This document shows, piece by piece, positions 46,732 through 55,554 of a stretch of DNA of 64,000 bases. Source of the stretch: Neobacillus mesonae (lineage in GTDB: Bacteria > Bacillota > Bacilli > Bacillales > Cytobacillaceae); NCBI RefSeq assembly GCF_001636315.1, contig NZ_KV440949.1, forward strand, positions 708,203 through 772,202. The letters run 5' to 3'. Both the position numbers and the translations under genes were made by a program. The notes under the pieces were generated by a model. It was not told the origin of the DNA, did not search any database, and was given only the letters and a program-made list of their open reading frames with translations. The first letter of the stretch is position 1, and each line of letters starts with the position of its first letter.

Positions 46732-47500
46732 CTTTCTGGTACAATATTTTAAAGCAAATGATTGTCCTATTTTGGAAAATAAGTCTGGGTTCTTAACAGT
46801 TCAATTAACCATCGCACTTGATAAAGAATTGATGAACCGCCCATTTTACTGGCATTATTTAGAGAAAACAGGCGGCACTCCGAATCCGATGAAGCTGACT
46901 CTTATCACGAATCAAAAGGAGGCTCCTGATCAACTTAAGGGAGAAATCATTCATCTCGGTTCGCCGAGACTTCACCAAATTTTTGCTTCGTCAAAGAATT
47001 TAGCCCGGTATATTCGATTATATGAAAATCATCAACACGGTCAGCGGCAAACCCCGCTGCTCCCGTGGCTGTGTTTGAATGTGAAAATATCATATCAATG
47101 CGACCGTAAACGTGACGAGTTTAAATCGATTGGTCTGCAGCTGATTAACGGAGCGATGGTCGAAAATTTCCATGACCGGCTCTTGAATATACCGTTAACA
47201 CCAAAAATACCGGATTATTCCTTTACATTATCACCTTTGGTACGACCAAAAAGCGGAATACAGCGAATTGAAAACTATTTAAAAACAGATATCATGAAAG
47301 AAGACCATACATGGGCTGAAGAAGCACGAAAGCGCTGGGAAAAGGACCTGCAGCTTCTGGACCATTTCTATGAAGACATTGAAGAAGAAAACGAAAGCTA
47401 CGACACCGAAAAAAAAGCACTCCAAGACCAATACGAACCCAAAATAAACATCACCTTCATCAACGGCGGCCTCTTTTACCTAACTGAGAAAGCGATATAG
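46709..47500 (+). CDS. yqhG: YqhG-family protein
   Basis: 263-aa protein with no catalytic motif I recognise, matching B. subtilis YqhG in place and features: FYWHYLEKTGGTPNPMKLTLIT near residue 50 and LINGAMVENFHDRLL near 146. Acidic helical C-terminus (FYEDIEEENESYDTEKKAL). GGAAGGGAG lies 6 bases before the ATG, inside yqhH, so it is translationally coupled and probably works with the helicase. Confidence 0.9.
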   Translation: MQQQEIHNFLVQYFKANDCPILENKSGFLTVQLTIALDKELMNRPFYWHYLEKTGGTPNPMKLTLITNQKEAPDQLKGEIIHLGSPRLHQIFASSKNLARYIRLYENHQHGQRQTPLLPWLCLNVKISYQCDRKRDEFKSIGLQLINGAMVENFHDRLLNIPLTPKIPDYSFTLSPLVRPKSGIQRIENYLKTDIMKEDHTWAEEARKRWEKDLQLLDHFYEDIEEENESYDTEKKALQDQYEPKINITFINGGLFYLTEKAI

Positions 47501-47550
47501 GGTGTCAGGCACCATGTGAATATTTCAATGGTGCCTGACACCCTTTTTTT
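47500..47550. repeat. GGTGTCAGGCACC inverted repeat acting as terminator
   Basis: GGTGTCAGGCACC (47501-47513) and GGTGCCTGACACC (47532-47544) are perfect inverse copies separated by 18 bp, followed by seven T. I recall this sequence as a recurring palindrome in Bacillaceae genomes. Only this copy was found in the window. Confidence 0.75.
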
Positions 47551-47609
47551 GAAACTTATTTGTCATATAATCGTACTAACATTATAGAAGGATTGGACGG
47601 GGTGATGAT

Positions 47610-48737
47610 TTGTTTCGATTTAGCAGGTGTTCGACTGTTTTGGCGATTTTTTTGATTTTATTTTCTCAATTGATAAGCGCTTGTTCGCATAAGGAGCAGC
47701 CAAAGCAAAAACCGGCAGCGAGTGGAAAACCTAATAATGCTTCTCCCGCCAAAGTACGCGAGTGGAAATTACCTATATCGATTTCAGAGGGTGAATTCTA
47801 CAAAATAGCCGGCTGGCTTTCCGACACAGAGATCCTTTATATTACCAATCTCCAGCAAGCATCCAACGTTTACCGCTATGATCTTATATCAGGCAAAAGC
47901 GAATTAATTTATCGCAGTGACCACCCTATTGTTACCATACAGCTTAGTCCAACCAAAAAGTACTTATTAGTCCATTCCGCACCTTCGTCATATGAAGGAG
48001 AAGTCACTATCCTAGATACAAAAGGAAATGCAAAGCTAAAAAAGTCCATTGCTTCTTATGATTTGGTTTTTGAATGGAATCCTTATAACGAATCGGAAAT
48101 CCTCGTCTCCAAATTTAACGAGGATTGGAGCTTTCAAATTATGCTGATTGATATAAAAAAGTCAACGACAACAGATATTCCCCTGCCGCAGCCTTTTATT
48201 AAATGGCTTACCGCCAAACAAATTGCCTTTATTAATTGGGACCATGAGCAGCCGGCTTTAGCTGCCCCTTTAATCAAAAAGGATCTTGCCAATGGAAATC
48301 AGACAAACTTGTTCCAAGATGTTATACAGTTTACTGCATTTAGGGATTTGCTTATGACCGTAACAATAAACGAACAGGAATCCTCTAAAGCCAATTATTC
48401 TTTTTACGAAAACGGGATGAAAAAATTATGGGAGTTCACTACACCGCAGTTATCAAACTATTCGGATTGGCTAATGCCCTTTTTTGATTATAATGATGCA
48501 ACCGGTCAGTTTATCACACTGCAGCCTCTTAGCAGCGGTGAAGCCGACTCTTATGATGAAGGCTTTAATCTGATGGAATATGACATCAAGACACAAAAAC
48601 AACGGAAGATTCTTGAGGGACTGGATAATGAACCAATCGCAATATCCCCTTCCGGTAAATCCCTGCTTTATGGTAACAGCTTTGAGAAGATTATCAATCT
48701 TCAAGAGAAGAAAATTTATCAAGCATTAGCGGAATAA
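47610..48737 (+). CDS. YqgU-like lipoprotein with beta-propeller-like repeats
   Basis: 375-aa protein starting at a TTG (47610-47612) after GGGGTGATG. It has a lipoprotein signal peptide with lipobox LISAC, a Lys/Pro/Ala linker, then a WD40/TolB-like domain with repeated segments such as ILYITNLQQASNVYRYDLIS and SEILVSKFNEDWSFQIMLID. Position before the YqgW- and YqgX-like genes matches B. subtilis YqgU. Function unknown. Confidence 0.85.
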   Translation: MFRFSRCSTVLAIFLILFSQLISACSHKEQPKQKPAASGKPNNASPAKVREWKLPISISEGEFYKIAGWLSDTEILYITNLQQASNVYRYDLISGKSELIYRSDHPIVTIQLSPTKKYLLVHSAPSSYEGEVTILDTKGNAKLKKSIASYDLVFEWNPYNESEILVSKFNEDWSFQIMLIDIKKSTTTDIPLPQPFIKWLTAKQIAFINWDHEQPALAAPLIKKDLANGNQTNLFQDVIQFTAFRDLLMTVTINEQESSKANYSFYENGMKKLWEFTTPQLSNYSDWLMPFFDYNDATGQFITLQPLSSGEADSYDEGFNLMEYDIKTQKQRKILEGLDNEPIAISPSGKSLLYGNSFEKIINLQEKKIYQALAE

Positions 48738-48767
48738 AAAAAGACTGTCAATTGACAGTCTTTTTTT
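48736..48767. terminator. perfect bidirectional terminator
   Basis: AAAAAAAGACTGTCAATTGACAGTCTTTTTTT is a perfect 32-bp palindrome described here by its halves: AAAAAAAGACTGTCAA (48736-48751) and its complement (48752-48767). It serves both converging genes. Confidence 0.95.
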
Positions 48768-48942
48768 AGTGCGCACCTGTAGGAAATCCCGAATGAATCA
48801 AAGTCATGACAGCAAACCAGCCAAAAACTACGAATGAAGCGACTCCCCAAAATGCACCTAAAAGATTTTTATTCTTCAGTGCAGTGAATCCACCTACTGC
48901 AGCAAGTATGGCCACTAATGCAAAAATAATAACCAATCCCAT
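48766..48942 (-). CDS. DUF2759-like small membrane protein (YqgW-like)
   Basis: 58-aa ORF with GGGGG 8 bases before its ATG (48940-48942). Two hydrophobic segments (MGLVIIFALVAILAAVGGFT and FWGVASFVVFGWFAVMTLIH) flank KNKNLLG; it ends SGFPTGAH. Place and shape match YqgW of B. subtilis. Function unknown. The stop overlaps the bidirectional terminator. Confidence 0.8.
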   Translation of the reverse strand: MGLVIIFALVAILAAVGGFTALKNKNLLGAFWGVASFVVFGWFAVMTLIHSGFPTGAH

Positions 48943-49161
48943 GAATAATCCCCCTTTACGACTATTTTGCCCAATGTTTGAAAAAAGTTATGTAACAATA
49001 TTATATACATTCGATTCCTATTTTATATTTTTTTCAATCATTTGTCGAGGGCAAAAAAGGATTCTTTACAATCACCATTATTTTTAAAGTATGGCATTTC
49101 TTTTTCTCTTCCTAAAGGATAGTGTAAAATAAACGTAAAGCATTCATTTTGGGAGGTACAG

Positions 49162-49800
49162 ATGATGAAATGGCAGCAGCTTCCTTTAGGGAGTATTCAA
49201 ACAAATTGTTATATTGTAGAAAATCCGGATCGTTCTTGTTTAGTATTTGATCCGGGCGGTGATGCGAAGAAGCTTATTAATTTGCTTAATACTAGGGGAT
49301 TAAAGCCTGCAGCAATTTTATTAACACACGCCCATTTTGACCATATCGGCGCGGTCGATGTGGTGCGGGAAACGTATAAAATTCCTGTTTATGTCCATAA
49401 GCTGGAGGAAAAATGGCTTGGGGACCCAGCGTTAAACGGATCGCAGTTCTTCCCAATAATTGAGCCAATAAAAGTGAATCCAGCTGACCACATTATAAAC
49501 GATGAAGGAACATTAAAAATCGCCGATTTTATAATGAGTGTATATCATACACCTGGGCACTCACCAGGAAGTGTTTCTTATTATTTTGAAAAAGAAGGTG
49601 TCGTGATCTCAGGGGATGCGTTATTCCAAGGGAGCATCGGCCGCACTGATTTGGCGGGAGGCAATCATTCACAGCTGTTAAAAAGTATCCATGATAAGCT
49701 TCTGACACTGCCTGAGGACACTTATGTACTATCCGGTCATGGACCTGTTACCACCATTGCCAATGAAATGGACAGCAATCCCTTTCTTAACGGATTTTGA
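49162..49800 (+). CDS. metallo-beta-lactamase-fold hydrolase (YqgX-like)
   Basis: 212-aa glyoxalase II-like hydrolase. The metal motif LLTHAHFDHIG lies near residue 53-63, HTPGHSPGSVSYYF near 131 and SGDALFQGSIGRTDLAGG near 151, with the final ligand His in VLSGHGPVTT near 193. Two adjacent ATGs (49162 and 49165) follow GGGAGG. It is a standalone cytoplasmic enzyme; a YqgX-type role in thioester or bacillithiol adduct hydrolysis is inferred. Confidence 0.9.
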   Translation: MMKWQQLPLGSIQTNCYIVENPDRSCLVFDPGGDAKKLINLLNTRGLKPAAILLTHAHFDHIGAVDVVRETYKIPVYVHKLEEKWLGDPALNGSQFFPIIEPIKVNPADHIINDEGTLKIADFIMSVYHTPGHSPGSVSYYFEKEGVVISGDALFQGSIGRTDLAGGNHSQLLKSIHDKLLTLPEDTYVLSGHGPVTTIANEMDSNPFLNGF

Positions 49801-49810
49801 AGGTCAAAAT

Positions 49811-49844
49811 AGAAAGACCCTTCTCACCTGAGAAGGGTCTTTCT
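49811..49844 (+). terminator. hairpin after the YqgX-like gene
   Basis: AGAAAGACCCTTCTCA pairs perfectly with TGAGAAGGGTCTTTCT (16-bp stem, 2-nt loop). The 3' T-tract is weak (GGGG follows), so it may block read-through or stabilise RNA. Confidence 0.75.
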
Positions 49845-49951
49845 GGGGGATGTTCTATTCATATAATGGGAGGGGATATTGTTAAGCTACTAATTCTACA
49901 ATATAATAAAGTTTTCACCATGTCAATAGTGTTTATTCAAGAGGAGTATAT

Positions 49952-51040
49952 ATGATTACCTATTTTCAGAACTTAATTTCTAATTCACCAAACCAATTAA
50001 TTTCGTACGCTGATTTTATGGCAGCAGCCCTATATCATCCCGAATCCGGCTACTATATGAAGGAAAAACAAAAAATTGGCCGACAGGGTGATTTTATTAC
50101 CACCAGTAATATTTCTGATGTTTACGGTCGGCTAATGGCAAAATGGTTTTCATTTGTAAGTCATAAAAATGATTTACCGGCTATCTTTTGTGAAATTGGC
50201 GGCGGGAATGGACGCTTTGCCCATGCATTCTTACAGGAGTGGACAGAAACAATAAAAACCCCCATCCAATACATAATTATTGAAACAAGTTCCTATCATA
50301 GGAAACTGCAAAGGGAATTATTAAAAGATTATCCGTTCATTCAGCAGATGGATTCCGTTTCGAAGTTAAACGATTTTGAGGGCATGATCTTCTCCAATGA
50401 ACTTTTTGATGCCCTGCCGGTTCATGTCATTGAAAAAGAAAATGGAAACCTTAAAGAAGTCATGATTGGTTTAAATAAAGGACAATTAACTGAACAAAAA
50501 GTGCCATTAGCGAATAAGGAAATTCTTTTATTTATAGAGGAAAATAATTTATCCCTTTATAATGGCCAGCGGTTTGAGATTCCGTTAGCAATGGATGAAA
50601 TGCTGCAGCAAATTTCCTCTTTCCTAAAGAGGGGAATAGTCGTCACAGCCGATTATGGCTATACAAATGAGGAATGGCAGGACCCAAGGAGGGCAAAGGG
50701 GAGCTTGCGCGGCTTTCATCAGCATCAGATGCTTGAAAATGTGCTGCTTCACCCTGGAGATATGGACATTACAACCCATATCCACTTCGATCATTTGATT
50801 CAAAAAGGGGAACAATTCCAATTGCAATTCATCACAATGCTTAGACAGGATGAATTTTTATTGAAAACCGGCATCTTAAAGGAATTGAAGGATCATTATG
50901 ATCCGAATCCATTTTCAGAGATCAGCCGCAGGAATAGAGCCATTCGCAGTTTAATTATGCCTGGTGGAATAAGCTCCTTCTTCCATATCGTAATTCAACA
51001 AAAGGGCCTGAATCCTATTATAGAACAAATATTTGAATAA
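49952..51040 (+). CDS. MidA/NDUFAF7-family SAM-dependent methyltransferase
   Basis: 362-aa class I methyltransferase-fold protein. The N-terminus YADFMAAALYHPESGYYM is the family signature, followed by GDFITTSNISDVYGRLMAKW near residue 48 and the SAM-binding CEIGGGNGRFAHAFL near 87. Later motifs SNELFDALPVHVIE and YGYTNEEW also fit. Mitochondrial NDUFAF7 methylates an arginine of a complex I subunit; the bacterial substrate is not known. Confidence 0.9.
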   Translation: MITYFQNLISNSPNQLISYADFMAAALYHPESGYYMKEKQKIGRQGDFITTSNISDVYGRLMAKWFSFVSHKNDLPAIFCEIGGGNGRFAHAFLQEWTETIKTPIQYIIIETSSYHRKLQRELLKDYPFIQQMDSVSKLNDFEGMIFSNELFDALPVHVIEKENGNLKEVMIGLNKGQLTEQKVPLANKEILLFIEENNLSLYNGQRFEIPLAMDEMLQQISSFLKRGIVVTADYGYTNEEWQDPRRAKGSLRGFHQHQMLENVLLHPGDMDITTHIHFDHLIQKGEQFQLQFITMLRQDEFLLKTGILKELKDHYDPNPFSEISRRNRAIRSLIMPGGISSFFHIVIQQKGLNPIIEQIFE

Positions 51041-51045
51041 AAATG

Positions 51046-51079
51046 AAAAAACGCCGGAAGCTATTCCGGCGTTTTTTCA
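51046..51079. terminator. bidirectional terminator
   Basis: AAAAAACGCCGGAA (51046-51059) pairs with TTCCGGCGTTTTTT (51064-51077). Lies between convergent genes. Confidence 0.93.
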
Positions 51080-51082
51080 TCA

Positions 51083-51325
51083 TCAATGTCCTCCGCCAAG
51101 CGGCATCATGAACGTAGTCCAGTATGTGAATCCAGCGAAGAAAATAGTTAAATAAGCTGCGAAAATATGTAAATACATACGCTCTGAAAGCTTTAAATAA
51201 CTAAGTAGAACGAAGAACCCGGTTTGGGCTAGGAAAAGCATTGCTGTCTTATCCATGTCGCCAAGATAAAACATTACGGTAAAAATACCAGTCCAGAAAC
51301 CACACACTCTAAACATGCGATCCAT
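51083..51325 (-). CDS. DUF2626 small membrane protein (YqgY-like)
   Basis: 80-aa protein with three hydrophobic segments (about residues 6-22, 27-43 and 50-73), the start MDRMFRVCGFWTGIFTVMF and the C-terminus MMPLGGGH characteristic of DUF2626. AAAGGAGGGAT precedes the ATG. Matches YqgY of B. subtilis in position. Function unknown. Confidence 0.88.
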   Translation of the reverse strand: MDRMFRVCGFWTGIFTVMFYLGDMDKTAMLFLAQTGFFVLLSYLKLSERMYLHIFAAYLTIFFAGFTYWTTFMMPLGGGH

Positions 51326-51409
51326 ATGTATCCCTCCTTTTACCCTACGAATACCATCAATACAATATTATAAGTAAAAGGCGGGGTAATGTAAATAATG
51401 GTTTCGTAT

Positions 51410-52105
51410 TTAGTTTGTGACAAGTGCCTGATATGAGCATGCATCGCAGCCGGAAATCATATTTTCTTTCTCCAAAAGTTCAACAGAATCAAACAAGACT
51501 TCAAACATCCCTTTTAAGAATTCATGGTGCATACTGCAAACATCATCATGTTCCTCCGCCACTTCCTTAAATGGGCAATTAAATATTTGAAAATAAATTT
51601 TTGTTTGATCAGCATTAGCATCAAATTCAGGATAGAAACCAGCAAGTGTAGCAGCATTTTTTAATATCGTTAGCTTTTCTTCGAAATTTAATTCATCGCC
51701 AAGCGACCTTTTAGCCAATTCTTGCTCGATCAACTCTGTCCCAAAACGCTTACCCGTTAAAAACAGCGCCTGCCTTCCAACTTCTCCAAGCGATAGCATG
51801 GTTTCAATTGCTACCTTTGATAACAGCATATAGTCACGGAATGGAAAATGCAGCTGGATGACATCGTCAGATAGACGATATAATCGGCTAGGTCTTCCGC
51901 CTTTGCCAGTTTTCTTTGTTTCCGAAATAAGCATGTTGACATCCTCAAGTTTTGATAAATGCAGCCTCGCAACATTCGGGTGGATATTGAAATTATCCGC
52001 TACTTCCTGAACCGTTACCTCTTTATGCCGTTTTGTAATGTATTGATAAATATAGTACCGTGTTGGATCTGATAAAACGTTGGTAATCTTTAATGTTTGT
52101 TCCAT
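51410..52105 (-). CDS. HTH regulator with SufR-like C-terminal cysteines
   Basis: 231-aa transcription factor. Residues 1-75 form a winged helix (SDPTRYYIYQYITKRHKEVT, NIHPNVARLHLSKLED). The C-terminal domain has a cysteine set C177, C190, C220, C223 (NCPFKEVAEEHDDVCSMHHE and GCDACSY) like the iron-sulfur-binding part of SufR-type regulators, whose pattern is C-x12-C then further Cys. It may sense iron-sulfur status or redox. Flanked by conserved yqg genes, it occupies the place where B. subtilis has mgsR/yqhA. Confidence 0.78.
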   Translation of the reverse strand: MEQTLKITNVLSDPTRYYIYQYITKRHKEVTVQEVADNFNIHPNVARLHLSKLEDVNMLISETKKTGKGGRPSRLYRLSDDVIQLHFPFRDYMLLSKVAIETMLSLGEVGRQALFLTGKRFGTELIEQELAKRSLGDELNFEEKLTILKNAATLAGFYPEFDANADQTKIYFQIFNCPFKEVAEEHDDVCSMHHEFLKGMFEVLFDSVELLEKENMISGCDACSYQALVTN

Positions 52106-52259
52106 CTTGGCTCACCTCAGCCCCCATAATTTATTCCCATTATAATACAGCATTAGAAAAGAGGGAATGAGGTTTACACTGTAAACACTATATGTTTAGA
52201 AAATGTTCACAATTACCGTCGATAGTTTGTAACAATTCTTCTAAAATAGGGCAAAAGTG

Positions 52260-52309
52260 GAATAAAATGACCCTAAGTTTCCATTCAAATGATGAAAACT
52301 CAGGGTCAT
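52260..52309 (-). terminator. intrinsic terminator after yqzE (end of comG unit)
   Basis: ATGACCCT (52267-52274) pairs with AGGGTCAT (52302-52309), with an extension AGTTT/AAACT. On the minus strand TTTTATT follows. Confidence 0.85.
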
Positions 52310-52323
52310 CCACTGCATTTATT

Positions 52324-52509
52324 TTAATGTTTCCGTCTCCGCTTTACTTCTGTATAGACCACGTACGGCAAAATTCCGAACCAGCGATACCAGAATGATG
52401 CTTTCGTTTGTTTTTTTTCCTGACGCTGTCGTTTCCGTTCCTCTTTCGGCTGGTCCGCATATTTCACAATCGTTTGCGTCATATATTTTACATAATCGTT
52501 TGTTTTCAA
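52324..52509 (-). CDS. yqzE: YqzE-family small protein
   Basis: 61-aa protein starting at a TTG (52507-52509) with AGGTG 8 bases upstream; the in-frame GTG at 52518 sits in that site. The sequence KTNDYVKYMTQTIVKYADQPKEER, then KKQTKASFWYRWFGILPY, matches YqzE of B. subtilis, which follows comGG. Very basic; it has one short hydrophobic stretch. A role in competence is not established. Confidence 0.85.
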   Translation of the reverse strand: MKTNDYVKYMTQTIVKYADQPKEERKRQRQEKKQTKASFWYRWFGILPYVVYTEVKRRRKH

Positions 52510-52571
52510 TGGACACACCTGCCTTTATAATTCATATCAAGTATGCCCAAATGTCCCCCTATCCAAACAGT

Positions 52572-52955
52572 CTATTGCATTTCCGTCCATTTAATTAACC
52601 TTTTTGTGCTAAGGTCAAAAACACCATTACCCATTACTGTTAATCCCGATTTAAATTTTAGTGAAAAGTAAACTTTTTGACTGTTTCCGGCAGGTGGATC
52701 TGTCTGATAACTCATTTCACCAAATTGATAGTAGATACTGCCCTTTGCAGGAATGCCCCTTTCAGTTTCAAGCATTTTCTCAACTTTTTTTACTGTGGTA
52801 AGATAATAATATTCCTCCTTTAGGACAGTTTCACTTTCATGGACTAATTTTCTTTCGGAAAGGAGCCGTTCAACATTCATGGAGAAAAAGAGCAAAAAAA
52901 TGATTAGAAGGATTAATATCAATGGGTACGTAAAACCACTTTCATTATGCTTCAT
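52572..52955 (-). CDS. comGG: competence pseudopilin-like protein ComGG
   Basis: The start chosen is the ATG 52953-52955, after AAAGG, giving 127 aa. A type IV pilin-like N-terminus (ESGFTYPLILILLIIFLLFF) is followed by a soluble domain. It is the minor pseudopilin at the end of the comG operon and overlaps comGF by 4 bp. Confidence 0.88.
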   Translation of the reverse strand: MKHNESGFTYPLILILLIIFLLFFSMNVERLLSERKLVHESETVLKEEYYYLTTVKKVEKMLETERGIPAKGSIYYQFGEMSYQTDPPAGNSQKVYFSLKFKSGLTVMGNGVFDLSTKRLIKWTEMQ

Positions 52956-53437
52956 GTATCCTTTTTCCATTCCACTAAAGAATAAGCAATTACGGAGTGC
53001 TCTTTTCCCCATTTATCGATGACAGTTATTTTAACTGCATTTGGTAAGAGTATAAAGGAATACTGTGAAACATTTTGCAGGACAATCTCATGTCCCGTAG
53101 AATTGACCCGCCTTCGCAAATAGGTTTCGTATCTTTCATAAGATATTGTTTCCGAATCTTTTGTTAAAATTAACGTAACTCCGCCAGATCCGAGCTTTGC
53201 TTGCGTTGATAAGCGGATTTCTTTTTTTAACTGGTTGCAAAAAACCTCCCATTCCATCGCTTGAAGCCTAACCTGGCTCTCCTTTTGACCAAGTAAAAGA
53301 TGAAAGATGGGGGAAATAAAGAAAATAATAATCATAAAAATCGATAAAGCGAAGAGCGCTTCTATTAGTGTAAATGCTTTTTCATTCGAGTTTTCCGCAA
53401 GTTTCCATTTTGGAACCGTTTGTGTTCCCATCAACAC
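52952..53437 (-). CDS. comGF: competence protein ComGF
   Basis: 161-aa minor pseudopilin-like protein. The GTG at 53437 has AAGGAGG 9 bases upstream. Residues about 18-45 form the pilin signal and membrane helix (EKAFTLIEALFALSIFMIII). Part of the competence pseudopilus used for DNA uptake. It overlaps comGE by 56 bp. Confidence 0.9.
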   Translation of the reverse strand: MLMGTQTVPKWKLAENSNEKAFTLIEALFALSIFMIIIFFISPIFHLLLGQKESQVRLQAMEWEVFCNQLKKEIRLSTQAKLGSGGVTLILTKDSETISYERYETYLRRRVNSTGHEIVLQNVSQYSFILLPNAVKITVIDKWGKEHSVIAYSLVEWKKDT

Positions 53438-53720
53438 TCACGCATACCTCCTTCTCTTCACCTTCCTCAATTCCTCGCCATTGAATCAGGTACTCAACAT
53501 TATTTTGAATAAACACTTGATCCGCAAAGCCTTGTGAATTAATTAATTTTGCCTGCAGTTCCTCATACATAATCTGCCGTGACGTTTTTTCTATTTCTAA
53601 TACCATAGTCTGATTTCTTATATCGATTAATAATGGGATGAAATAGATGCAAATCATAAACATAGCCGAGAGCGACAATAATAATTCCAATAGGAAAAAG
53701 CCGTTATTGTTCCGCAACAT
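53382..53720 (-). CDS. comGE: competence protein ComGE
   Basis: 112-aa pseudopilin-like protein starting at the ATG 53718-53720, with AGGGGACGG upstream. N-terminal MLRNNNGFFLLELLLSLSAM is a prepilin-type leader and helix. It overlaps comGD by 17 bp and comGF by 56 bp. Confidence 0.88.
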   Translation of the reverse strand: MLRNNNGFFLLELLLSLSAMFMICIYFIPLLIDIRNQTMVLEIEKTSRQIMYEELQAKLINSQGFADQVFIQNNVEYLIQWRGIEEGEEKEVCVSVDGNTNGSKMETCGKLE

Positions 53721-54144
53721 AGAACCGTCCCCTGCCAATCAAAAAAGTTAACCGATATACCTTTGTTTTTGTTCGAATATAAAGAGAGCCAAAGTTTCTC
53801 ACGTTTCCATTCGGGAGAAAAACGATTGTAAATGGTATGGAACCCTCCGTCACACGAAAATTTTGTGAATAGCTTCTCTCTAAAATAAGCGACTGCTCTG
53901 TTCCCTCGGATACTTTATATTTATATTGACTTGGAATAAATCTCAAAGATACTTCATGCTGATGGGACATTGCATAGTTCTGAGCAAAATAAAGATCAGC
54001 TTGCATCCGTGTTAAGAAACCCTCGTCCTCCATCATGGTATGTTCCGGCTTTAAAGAGAACACTGTTACGGTTGAAAGAATCATAAAAATGGAAAGTACA
54101 ATAAGGGATTCAATTAGGGTGAACCCTTTTTGGGCTGATTTCAT
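53704..54144 (-). CDS. comGD: competence pseudopilin ComGD
   Basis: 146-aa protein with the class III prepilin signal QKGFTLIESLIVLSIFMILS (residues 5-24), processed by ComC. Its ATG overlaps the last base of comGC. Minor component of the DNA-uptake pseudopilus. Confidence 0.92.
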   Translation of the reverse strand: MKSAQKGFTLIESLIVLSIFMILSTVTVFSLKPEHTMMEDEGFLTRMQADLYFAQNYAMSHQHEVSLRFIPSQYKYKVSEGTEQSLILERSYSQNFRVTEGSIPFTIVFLPNGNVRNFGSLYIRTKTKVYRLTFLIGRGRFYVAEQ

Positions 54145-54476
54145 TATGATTCAGTCGATTGGGCGACTGTGACCTCACCAGTACTTGCATTGATTTCAAC
54201 TGCCTTACCATTTGGACAGCCTTGTTTATCATCTTTTATATACCCTTCACTTTTCAACTCCGTAAGTGTTGGAATTTTATTTTTGTCTACCTGATATGCC
54301 TGTACTTCTGCTTGTACCATTTTCACGTAGGCCTGACATCCTTTTTCATTGATATTAGAATTATGTTTAGTAACATTCGGAATTGTGATAATCAGCAGGA
54401 CAGAGATGATCAACATGACAATCATCATTTCAATCAGCGTGAACCCTTTTTCACTATTGACCATTTTTTTCTTCAT
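54144..54476 (-). CDS. comGC: major competence pseudopilin ComGC
   Basis: 110-aa major pseudopilin. The prepilin motif EKGFTLIEMMIVMLIISVLL is near residues 9-28. Two cysteines (NEKGCQAYV, DKQGCPNG) match the intramolecular disulfide made by BdbDC in B. subtilis. It lies 20 bp after the comGB remnant. Confidence 0.95.
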   Translation of the reverse strand: MKKKMVNSEKGFTLIEMMIVMLIISVLLIITIPNVTKHNSNINEKGCQAYVKMVQAEVQAYQVDKNKIPTLTELKSEGYIKDDKQGCPNGKAVEINASTGEVTVAQSTES

Positions 54477-54496
54477 TTTGTTAACCTCCAGTTTTT

Positions 54497-55462
54497 TTAT
54501 ATTCCGTCCAATAAATGAAACATCGGTAAAAGGATGGCTAAATACATTGACACAACAAGGAAGCCGATAAATAAGTATAGAATCGGCTGTATGGATCTTA
54601 AGCTTTTTTCAATCTTTTCTTCCATGTTTGCAACGCAATGCTTGCTGAAAAATAATAATTCCTGTTCTAATTTTCCATTTTCTTGACCGTGTTTAACAAT
54701 CATTGGAAATTCCTTCTCAAAGAAACTATAGGAGGCAGCAATCGTTTCCAATCTTTCGCCGGTAATAAGCTTTAATTTAATATCCCTTCCCAATTCGCTG
54801 TAGAAGGGTTGTTTTTTATTTTTTTCAAAAAGAATCAGTGCTTCGGAAACAGAAATACCGCCGGATAATAGAAAACTTAATTGAATGGAAAAATAGTGGG
54901 TAAACAGCAATTTGAGGATTCTGCCGATTATTGGGAGGCGGGCAAGGAGTGTCCGCTGCTTCAAAACGGATAATTTACGGAAGCTGTAAAAATAATAAAT
55001 TGCTGTTAACATTAGGAACACAAGCAGCACTTCAATGACAATTGGAAAATAGGCGTCAAATGCATAAATAACCTTCGTAAAAAAATTTGCTTCTAAACCA
55101 AGTGATGTAAACAAAGTCGTAAACCTTGGAAGCAGTGTTTTTTGTACAAAAACAAAAAGTAAACCGGTAATCATAATCAATAGCATTGGATATTGAAGTA
55201 ATTTTAACAGTTTCTTAAGATCTTTATCCTTTAATTGTGCCAGGCTGCTTCCTTCGAGCAATGCATCGGCAAAGCTGCCGTGCTGTTCGGCAAAATAGAC
55301 GTAGCCGATTAAATCTTGATGAAACCCGAGATGTTCTAAACATTCATGAAACGGAATTCCTTTTTGTAATTCCGCTAAGCAATCATGTAACTCCCCCTTC
55401 CGGTACTCAGGTAAATGCAATGATATGGACTCAATTGCGTCATCAATTGAACTTATAGATAA
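54497..55462 (-). pseudogene. comGB: comGB, 5' end lost at a mobile-element junction
   Basis: Polytopic platform protein of the competence pseudopilus (GspF family). The frame contains the ComGB C-terminal three-quarters, with three membrane segments and GGISVSEALILFEK, FFEKEFPMIVKHGQENGKLE. The family homology begins only around residue 25-35 (IDDAIESISLHLPEYRKG, about 55441 downward), and the open frame ends at a TAG at 55463-55465. There is no ATG or ribosome-binding site at the proper place; the TTG at 55420 has none. B. subtilis ComGB is 323 aa. The missing start and comGA should be on the far side of the inserted element. Confidence 0.82.
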
Positions 55463-55475
55463 CTATTGATATAAT
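55435..55475. other. probable left attachment junction of the integrated element
   Basis: The ComGB frame loses similarity between about 55441 and the TAG at 55463, and a large serine integrase gene starts at 55555. This places the recombination site in this interval. The partner end is outside the window, so the core dinucleotide cannot be defined. Confidence 0.6.
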
Positions 55476-55554
55476 TACCTTATAACCTTAATTGTTGATT
55501 AAATATTAAAGTCCTAAGCTAAGAGATTACAAATAAAGGTGGGTATTTATATCA

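Noticed and set aside
48806..49087. 93-codon plus-strand frame
   Set aside because: It covers the YqgW-like gene on the other strand and lacks a ribosome-binding site.
52319..52516. Second minus-strand frame (MSIENKRLCKI) over yqzE
   Set aside because: The alternative frame matches the YqzE family and has the better start; this one is a shadow.
55420..55422. TTG at 55420 as a true comGB start
   Set aside because: It has no ribosome-binding site and ComGB-like residues continue upstream of it, so the gene is truncated rather than short.
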